Positions 57,953-64,000 of a stretch of 64,000 nucleotides of DNA are shown piece after piece. The first letter of the stretch is position 1. Every line of letters starts with the position of its first letter. The stretch comes from Tessaracoccus antarcticus (GTDB taxonomy: Bacteria; Actinomycetota; Actinomycetes; Propionibacteriales; Propionibacteriaceae): assembly GCF_003688855.1 (NCBI RefSeq), contig NZ_REFW01000001.1, forward strand, positions 1 through 64,000, given 5' to 3'. The notes under the pieces are model-generated. The model did no database searches, was not told the origin of the DNA, and worked only from the letters and a program-made list of their open reading frames with translations. Position numbers and translations under genes: made by a program.

Positions 57953-58310
57953 GTCTGCTCCTGTGGATCGTGACTGACAGGTCGGTGAAGCTGTGCGCTA
58001 CTGGTGCGTGCGGTTTGTGGACGGTGACCATCACGTCGGACACCAGGTCGAAGGCCAGACACCGATCCGCAATGCGGCCGGCCACGGTCTCCACAAGGTT
58101 GCAGGGATCCCCCGTGATGACGTCAATCACCTGATCAGCAACCTCGGCGTAATTGACCGTGCGGGCAAGGTCATCCGAGCGCGTGTCCAGATCGAGGGAG
58201 AGCTCAACATCCACCACGAACGGCTGCCCGTCCCGGCGTTCTTCAGGGAACACCCCGTGGCGGCCGGTGGCGGTCAAACCCGCGATCGTGATCCGGTCGA
58301 TGGTGGGCAC
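57933..58310 (-). CDS. folB: Dihydroneopterin aldolase
   Basis: 125 residues. GRHGVFPEER and the VNYAEVADQV segment match FolB, and the Lys in VHKPHAP is the catalytic lysine. GTG 58310 is the only start near the family N terminus. It converts dihydroneopterin to the substrate of FolK. Confidence 0.95.
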   Translation of the reverse strand: MPTIDRITIAGLTATGRHGVFPEERRDGQPFVVDVELSLDLDTRSDDLARTVNYAEVADQVIDVITGDPCNLVETVAGRIADRCLAFDLVSDVMVTVHKPHAPVAHSFTDLSVTIHRSRHDQRPL

Positions 58311-58387
58311 TCCTTGGCTTGGACGTCTGTTGGTGATTCGAGGCGACTGTACCCCACACCGCCCCGGGACGGCCCAGTCGGGTGCGC

Positions 58388-59188
58388 TCAGCCGGACCCG
58401 GGAACCCGCAACATCGCACCCATCGTGATGGCATCGAGCTGCATGGGCACCTCGTGCGTCCGGACTCCCCAGACCCCGTGCTGGGCGCACCACGCGCTGA
58501 TGGCGGCCGTCGCCGCGTCACGCCCCGAAGGCGCTCTTCCGCCGAGGGCGTCACCCAGGAACCGCTTGCGGGAAACCCCCACCAGAAGCCGGTGTCCGAG
58601 GCTCGTGAATCCGTCAAGGTTCCGCAACAGCGTCCAGTTGTGCTCCGCCAGTTTGGAGAAACCGATGCCCGGATCCAGGATGATTCGACAAGAGGGAATC
58701 CCCGCCGCAAGAGCCTCGTCCCGCCGGGCCAGCAACTCAGAGGTGACCTCGGCGACGACGTCGTCGTAGACGGCCTCCGCCTGCATGGAGCGGGAATGGG
58801 CACGCCAGTGCATCACCACGTAGTCCACCCCCAGGTCCGCCACGGTCGGCATCATCGCGGGATCGGCCCGTCCGCCGGACACGTCATTGATGGTCCGCGC
58901 CCCCGCATCCACGGCGGCGAGGGCGGTGGTGGCACGCATGGTGTCCACGGACACGTGGAGTCCGCGGCGGGCGAGGGCTGCCACAACGGGCAGCACGCGC
59001 CGCAACTCCTCCTGCAGGGGGACGCGCTCAGCACCGGGCTTCGTGGACTCGCCGCCCACGTCGATGATGCTGGCCCCCCGGTCCGCAAGGTCGAGGCCGT
59101 GGGCCACAGCCGCCTCGGCGCTGCGCAGGGCACCGCCGTCGGAGAAGGAGTCAGGCGTCACGTTGACGACGCCCATCACGAGCGTCAC
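58388..59188 (-). CDS. folP: Dihydropteroate synthase
   Basis: 266 residues. MGVVNVTPDSFSDGG, DVGGESTKPGA, DVSGG and the C-terminal SRKRF motif complete the pABA/pterin site; this is the sulfonamide target. GTG 59188 lies 3 nt after the folE stop. Confidence 0.97.
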   Translation of the reverse strand: MTLVMGVVNVTPDSFSDGGALRSAEAAVAHGLDLADRGASIIDVGGESTKPGAERVPLQEELRRVLPVVAALARRGLHVSVDTMRATTALAAVDAGARTINDVSGGRADPAMMPTVADLGVDYVVMHWRAHSRSMQAEAVYDDVVAEVTSELLARRDEALAAGIPSCRIILDPGIGFSKLAEHNWTLLRNLDGFTSLGHRLLVGVSRKRFLGDALGGRAPSGRDAATAAISAWCAQHGVWGVRTHEVPMQLDAITMGAMLRVPGSG

Positions 59189-59191
59189 GGT

Positions 59192-59755
59192 TCAGCGACC
59201 CAGGATCAGGCTCATGGCCTCGGCGCGGGTGGCCGGGTTGCGCAGGTGGCCGCGTACTGCGCTGGTGATGGTCCGGCTGCCACGCTTGCGCACGCCCCGC
59301 ATGGTCATGCACATGTGTTCGGCCTCGATCACGACGATGACGCCGCTGACGCCCAGGTGTTCCACGAGGGCGTCAGCGACCTGGCTGGTGAGACGTTCCT
59401 GGATCTGGGGCCTGCGGGCGTACATGTCGACGAGGCGCGCCAGCTTGGACAGCCCTGTGACTTTTCCGTCGGGTCCGGGAATGTAGCCCACGTGCGCCAC
59501 ACCCACGAACGGCAGCAGGTGGTGCTCGCAGCAGCTGGTCAGCTCCACGTCGCGGACGAGCACCAGCTCCTTGTGGTCGATGTCGAAGGTGGTGGCCAGC
59601 AACTCCGCAGGGTCAGCCCCCAGTCCGCTGAACAGTTCCTCGTAGGAGCGGGCAACCCTCCCGGGTGTGTCCCGCAGGCCGTCGCGGTCGGGGTCCTCCC
59701 CCACAGCGAGCAGGATCTCCCGCACGGCGGCCTCGATGCGGGCATGGTCCACCAT
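59192..59755 (-). CDS. folE: GTP cyclohydrolase I
   Basis: 187 residues. Zinc ligands are in CCEHHLLPF and HMCMTMRGV. First step of folate synthesis. Its ATG overlaps the ftsH stop by 1 nt. Confidence 0.97.
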   Translation of the reverse strand: MVDHARIEAAVREILLAVGEDPDRDGLRDTPGRVARSYEELFSGLGADPAELLATTFDIDHKELVLVRDVELTSCCEHHLLPFVGVAHVGYIPGPDGKVTGLSKLARLVDMYARRPQIQERLTSQVADALVEHLGVSGVIVVIEAEHMCMTMRGVRKRGSRTITSAVRGHLRNPATRAEAMSLILGR

Positions 59756-61809
59756 CAGGACCGGGGTCCCTGCGGCGGACCCCAGGCCGGCGGTTCCCAG
59801 GTGTCGGGGCCCGGCGTCGGGGGCTGCGTCGGGTCGGTGGGGCCGTTGACGGGTGGCAGCGGGGCAGTCACGGGCTGGCCGACGATGGGCCGCACGGGCG
59901 ACGGGGGCACCTCGATGGGCGGAACACCCGATGGCACCCGCAGCTCCGAGCCGGTCCAGGCGGGACGCTTGTCGCGACGACGCAATGCCTTGAACACCTC
60001 GGCCACCTCGTGGCGGTTGAGTGTCTCCTTGGCGAACAACTGTCGCACCAGCTCGTCGAGCACGTCCCGGTTCTCCACGAGGACGTCGAACGCCTCCTGG
60101 TGGGCGGTGTGGATCATCTGGGAAATCTCGGAGTCGACGATGGCGGCGCTGCTCTCGGAGAAGTCCTTGCTGGGCTGCGAGCCCTGCATCCCCATGAACG
60201 GTTCGGAATCGCCGCCGCCCAGCTGCACGGCGCCGATGCGCTCACTCATGCCGTACTGCGTGACCATGGCGCGAGCCACCTTCGTGGCCTTCTCGATGTC
60301 GTTCTGGGCGCCGGTGGTGGGGTCGTGGAAGATGAGCTCCTCCGCGGCGCGCCCACCCATCATGTAGGCCATCTGGTCGAGGAGCTCACCGCGGGTGCGG
60401 GAGTACTTGTCGTCATCCGGCATGACCATGGTGTAGCCCAGGGCACGTCCACGGGGCAGGATCGTGACCTTCTGGACCGGGTCGTTGCCCGGCATCGCCG
60501 CGGCCACCAGGGCGTGGCCGCCCTCGTGGTAGGCCGTGATGAGACGTTCCCTGTCGTTCATGAGTCGGCTGCGCTTCTGCGGGCCGGCGATGACACGATC
60601 GATGGCCTCGTCGAGCTGCCCCTGGCCGATGGCCTCGAGGTTCATGCGTGCCGCCAGCAGCGCGGCCTCATTGAGGACGTTGGCGAGGTCGGCCCCCGAG
60701 AAGCCGGGCGTGCGCCGGGCGATGGAGGTCAGGTCGATGTCGGCCGCCAACGGCTTGCCCTTGGAGTGCACGTTCAGGATGTGGGAGCGGCCCTCCAGAT
60801 CGGGGGCCTCCACGGAGATCTGCCGGTCGAAGCGGCCGGGGCGCAGCAGCGCCGGGTCCAGCACGTCGGGGCGGTTGGTGGCGGCGATGAGGATGACCCC
60901 GCCGCGCACGTCGAAGCCGTCCATCTCCACCAGCAACTGGTTGAGGGTCTGCTCGCGCTCATCGTGGCCGCCGCCCATGCCCGCACCGCGGTGACGCCCG
61001 ACGGCGTCGATCTCGTCGATGAAGACGATGGCGGGGGCGGCTTCCTTGGCCTGCTCGAACAGGTCGCGGACGCGCGACGCACCCACACCCACGAACATCT
61101 CCACGAAATCGGAGCCGGAGATGGAGAAGAACGGCACGCCGGCCTCACCAGCGACGGCACGCGCCAGCAGCGTCTTGCCGGTGCCGGGGGGACCGTACAG
61201 CAGAACACCCTTGGGGATCTTGGCGCCGAGCTTCTGGAACTTCGCGGGCTCCGCCAGGAACTCCTTGATCTCCTCCAGTTCCTCGACGGCCTCGTCGACG
61301 CCCGCGACGTCGGCAAAGGTCGTTTTGGGCGTGTCCTTGGTGGCCAGCTTGGCCTTCGACTTGCCGAACGACAGCGGGCCGCCCGAGGAGCCGCTCGCCA
61401 TCATCCTCATCACGAAGATGAAACCGATGGCCAGCAGGATGAACGGCAGGCCCGTGTAGAGCAGGGTGGAGAGAAATCCCGGGCTGGGGTTCGTGGCCTC
61501 CCACTTCTCGAGTGTCTTGTCGGCCATCCGCTTTTCGAGGAGCTTGACGATGTCGGCGTCCTGGTTGCCCACCCACGCCGTCTGGATCTTCTCGCCCTTG
61601 TCGGTGGTGATCTGGACGAGTTGCTCGCCGTCGACCATCGTCACTTCACGCAGCTTCTCACCTCCGCTGAGCAGCGCAAGGACCTCCGACGTGGGCTTGG
61701 TCTTGAAGCCCACGACAGAAGTGATCGCCTGCGAGCCGATCGAAAAGACGAGGAGGATGATGACCACCCACGCCAACCAGCCCATGGGGCTCTTCATGAA
61801 TTTCTGCAA
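59755..61809 (-). CDS. ftsH: ATP-dependent zinc metalloprotease FtsH
   Basis: 684 residues. Two membrane segments at the N terminus, AAA+ domain with GPPGTGKT and the SRH region, and the zinc site HEGGH at 428-432. A ~75-residue Pro-rich tail ends the protein, as in other actinobacteria. Start is TTG 61809; ATG 61797 is an alternative. Confidence 0.96.
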   Translation of the reverse strand: MQKFMKSPMGWLAWVVIILLVFSIGSQAITSVVGFKTKPTSEVLALLSGGEKLREVTMVDGEQLVQITTDKGEKIQTAWVGNQDADIVKLLEKRMADKTLEKWEATNPSPGFLSTLLYTGLPFILLAIGFIFVMRMMASGSSGGPLSFGKSKAKLATKDTPKTTFADVAGVDEAVEELEEIKEFLAEPAKFQKLGAKIPKGVLLYGPPGTGKTLLARAVAGEAGVPFFSISGSDFVEMFVGVGASRVRDLFEQAKEAAPAIVFIDEIDAVGRHRGAGMGGGHDEREQTLNQLLVEMDGFDVRGGVILIAATNRPDVLDPALLRPGRFDRQISVEAPDLEGRSHILNVHSKGKPLAADIDLTSIARRTPGFSGADLANVLNEAALLAARMNLEAIGQGQLDEAIDRVIAGPQKRSRLMNDRERLITAYHEGGHALVAAAMPGNDPVQKVTILPRGRALGYTMVMPDDDKYSRTRGELLDQMAYMMGGRAAEELIFHDPTTGAQNDIEKATKVARAMVTQYGMSERIGAVQLGGGDSEPFMGMQGSQPSKDFSESSAAIVDSEISQMIHTAHQEAFDVLVENRDVLDELVRQLFAKETLNRHEVAEVFKALRRRDKRPAWTGSELRVPSGVPPIEVPPSPVRPIVGQPVTAPLPPVNGPTDPTQPPTPGPDTWEPPAWGPPQGPRS

Positions 61810-61910
61810 CGCAATCCCGCGATCTCAGGGTAAGGAGTATGGCAAGTGAACAGTACCAGCGCCGGAACATCGCAGTCGGGCGAAGAAGCCGGGGCCACAC
61901 CGGGGCCGGC

Positions 61911-63788
61911 TCAGTGCATCGCGAAGTCGAGGTGCTCCGGTAGAGGGTCGCTGGTCCCCGAAGCGGTCGAGTACTCCGCCCACAGGTCGGCCAACTCAGT
62001 GCTGACCTCCCGCAGGTTGGGCAGGACGAGGTCCGCCATCATGTCCCGTGCCTCCGCCAGATGGCCCTGCGTCACCAGTGCTCTGGCCTCCGCGACGCGC
62101 ACGCGAGGCAGCGCCCGGCGCTGGGGGGACAGTCGCTCCACCACGGACAGCACCAGTGTGGGGACCGTGTGGGAGCGTTGCAGGTAGTCCACGAGCAGGT
62201 CGTCGTCGCGGGGGTCCGCCTCGTGTGCACGCTCGGCGAAGTCGAACGAGTCCCAGCCGTCCTCGGAGCAGGTGGCCAGGGCATGCAGGGCCATGGAGTT
62301 GTGCGGGTCCTCGGCCAGCGCCCGACGCCAGTGCTGTTCGGCTTCCTCCCGGCGCCCACCCGCCCAGGCCAGGTATCCCAGGTGGAGTTCGCGGTGCGCG
62401 CCGGGTGGCGTGCGTGACACCGCCGCCGCCCACGGTGCGCCGGTCTGCGGGGACCTTTCCAGAGCGGAGTCAAGAGCGCTTCCACGTGCCACGCCCAGCC
62501 AGGCGCGCTGGGACTCGTCGAGGGGTGCGTCGCCGAAGGGGGCGGAGGGGTCGTCCTGCAGGAAACCGGCCTCCGTCTCCACCCGTCCCCACCCGTCAGC
62601 CTGGTGCCAGATGGTCGGCTGCAGCGCGGCTGCCCGTTCGAAGAGGTCACCGGCCCGGGCCATGCCGTCGGTGGGGACCTGGTCCGCGACCTGGGCGACA
62701 GCAGCGTCGAAGTCCGCCGCCGGGTCGGCCTCGACGGACCCGAAGGCCTCCACCCAGGTGGCAGTGTGGCCAGGGGCCAGCGCGATGTGTTCCTTCTGCG
62801 TGCGGGCCCAGCCCGACTGGAGTTCGAAGTAGCGGCCGGTGCCGTTCAACCAGTCCTGCCACTTGCCGCCACCCCGGGTGTTGCCCCACACGAACAGCTT
62901 CTTCCCCCTCATGTCCGACGAGGAGGCCAGCAGCGTCCCCGTCCCGTCCTCGTCGCAGCCCGCCACCCATGGCGACGGGTGCGCCAAGCCCTGCTCGGAG
63001 ACAGTGTCAAAGAAGTAGTCGACCGCCTGGGGTGCATGCGCCGGCCGTGACCGGTCGGGGTCGTCGGGGAAGGCCACGCGTTCCAGGGTGCCCGCGTAGT
63101 TGTTGAAGACGGCGCTTGTCGCCGGCGCCAGCACGCGCGAGTCGGCACGCATCGCCACGGCCGCGTTCGACCACCAGTAGAACGGAACGGCGTCGTCGCC
63201 GTGGTTGGTGATGCGGGGGCTCGTGAAGAGGAACGGCGAGTCCTCTGGCAGGAAGGCGTCCATCCGCCACACCATGCGCGTCAGGCGCTCCCACGCCCAC
63301 ATCCTCAGTACCTGCTGTCCATCGACGTCGACGACGCCGGCGCCGACAGGCGTGCACGTCAGCCCCCAGTGCCCGGTCATGCCGAGATTCCATTCGACCC
63401 CGCCTGCGAACCACGCGTCACGCAGGGCCAGGTTGCCGAACTGGATGGCGTCAGGCTGGAAAAGCAGCTGCCGGCCGCTCGCCACCTCCTCCAGGCTCCA
63501 CAGGCGCCCACCAAGGCCGGGCAGGAACACAGCCCGGAGGTGGCTGTTGCTCAGCTCGATGGCGGGCAGAGTCTGCGGTGCCACGTCGCGGCCGTAATGG
63601 TTCTGGTGGCGGTACGGCAGCGCACTTGCGGGTCGCGCCGCCAGGGGCCGGCCCGGTTGCTCGCCCAGCAGGATCCTGTCGGCGGCGCTGAGGTCTGGCG
63701 GCTGCTGCACCTGCAGCACTGGGAGCCCCTCGGGGCCGAGAGTGGCCGTGGGAATCGTGACCTCGACATGGCGAATCACCACGCTCAC
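61911..63788 (-). CDS. DUF5107 protein with TPR-like C terminus
   Basis: 625 residues. The N-terminal ~380 residues match DUF5107, an aldose-epimerase/galactose-mutarotase-like beta-sandwich, with LPGLGGRLWSLEE and GGVEWNLG motifs. The C-terminal part has Ala-rich helical repeats with EAEQHWRRALAEDPHN, a TPR signature. It may bind or modify a sugar. GTG 63788 has GAGGA upstream. It interrupts the hpt-ftsH order seen in other actinobacteria. Confidence 0.8.
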   Translation of the reverse strand: MSVVIRHVEVTIPTATLGPEGLPVLQVQQPPDLSAADRILLGEQPGRPLAARPASALPYRHQNHYGRDVAPQTLPAIELSNSHLRAVFLPGLGGRLWSLEEVASGRQLLFQPDAIQFGNLALRDAWFAGGVEWNLGMTGHWGLTCTPVGAGVVDVDGQQVLRMWAWERLTRMVWRMDAFLPEDSPFLFTSPRITNHGDDAVPFYWWSNAAVAMRADSRVLAPATSAVFNNYAGTLERVAFPDDPDRSRPAHAPQAVDYFFDTVSEQGLAHPSPWVAGCDEDGTGTLLASSSDMRGKKLFVWGNTRGGGKWQDWLNGTGRYFELQSGWARTQKEHIALAPGHTATWVEAFGSVEADPAADFDAAVAQVADQVPTDGMARAGDLFERAAALQPTIWHQADGWGRVETEAGFLQDDPSAPFGDAPLDESQRAWLGVARGSALDSALERSPQTGAPWAAAVSRTPPGAHRELHLGYLAWAGGRREEAEQHWRRALAEDPHNSMALHALATCSEDGWDSFDFAERAHEADPRDDDLLVDYLQRSHTVPTLVLSVVERLSPQRRALPRVRVAEARALVTQGHLAEARDMMADLVLPNLREVSTELADLWAEYSTASGTSDPLPEHLDFAMH

Positions 63789-63801
63789 CAATTCCTCTGG
63801 C

Positions 63802-64000
63802 TCAGGCGTAGATGTGCGGGGCGAGGATTCCGAGGTCACGCAGGTTGCGGTACCGGCCGGCGTAGTCGAGGCCGTAGCCCACGACGAACTGGCTGGGGAT
63901 CTCGAACCCGACGTACTTGACGGCGACGTCCATCCTGGCCGCCTCGGGCTTGCGGAACATCGTCATGATCTCGAGGCTGGCGGGCTTGCGGGAGGCAAGG
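63802..64000 (-). CDS. hpt: Hypoxanthine phosphoribosyltransferase, C-terminal part
   Basis: 66 codons of the 3' end are in the window. KPEAARMDVAVKYVGFEIP, FVVGYGLDYAGRYRNL and a short tail match HPRT, which salvages hypoxanthine and guanine. The PRPP-binding motif lies outside the window. Confidence 0.93.
   Translation of the reverse strand, partial: LASRKPASLEIMTMFRKPEAARMDVAVKYVGFEIPSQFVVGYGLDYAGRYRNLRDLGILAPHIYA

Noticed and set aside
59665-61833. 722-codon plus-strand open frame antisense to ftsH
   Set aside because: Same reason: ftsH is intact, the antisense product is compositionally odd.

Overview
The window is high-GC DNA from an actinomycete. It carries actinobacterial hallmarks: two mycothiol genes (mshD and mycothione reductase), Lsr2, a GlnR-type regulator, the short ribosomal protein bS22, DUF3151 and DUF3180 families, a phosphatidylinositol-phosphate synthase, and many GTG/TTG starts with 4-nt stop/start overlaps. 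Propionibacteriales is my best guess for the order, but that is inference from gene content. I see no rRNA, tRNA, insertion sequence, prophage or CRISPR. The window is mostly conserved chromosome with a few accessory genes.

Region 1-12.3 kb: a secreted Pro-rich protein cut by the left edge, a DUF2231-cytochrome b5 membrane protein next to a CotA-like multicopper oxidase, an SDR, a complete PTS-dependent dihydroxyacetone kinase operon (dhaK-dhaL-dhaM, with EIIA, HPr and a full Enzyme I in one chain), a DUF3151 protein and typA with a strong bidirectional terminator. Region 12.3-19.1 kb: an SRPBCC/HD/membrane-protein operon divergent from satD, then tpx, a BadF-type kinase, ygfZ, a nitrobindin-like protein, dtd and a membrane-anchored glycan-binding protein.

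Region 19.2-28 kb is a phosphate and nitrogen block: glnR-mshD-ppk-Nudix/phosphatase in one overlapping operon, then pstS-pstC-pstA-pstB behind a PHO-box-like pair of 11-nt direct repeats. Next come a GH3 lipoprotein, mycothione reductase and a second SDR. Region 31.5-39.5 kb, read on the minus strand, carries bS22, a glutaredoxin-like protein, hemD, a histidine phosphatase and the System II cytochrome c maturation set (tlpA-ccdA-resB-ccsB), ending in an unusual sigma-like/GerMN membrane protein.

Region 39.6-44.7 kb: proC and asd, a proline dehydrogenase with a sugar-phosphate isomerase and a CPBP protease, and a glyoxalase-like protein. Region 44.8-52.7 kb: radA-disA (DNA repair and c-di-AMP), a TPP riboswitch controlling a thiamine ABC transporter (thiB-thiP-thiQ), PI-phosphate synthase and a DUF202 pair. 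Region 52.7-64 kb is on the minus strand: clpC, lsr2, then a folate block (ftsH-folE-folP-folB-folK-DUF3180) with a DUF5107 gene between ftsH and the hpt gene that runs off the right edge.

Most of what is here is ordinary and well conserved. I found no clear undescribed defence or biosynthetic system. The most interesting items are the sigma-like/GerMN fusion, the satD pair, the HemD with a degraded methyltransferase half, the cytochrome b5/oxidase pair, and several unexplained inverted or direct repeats in promoter regions.
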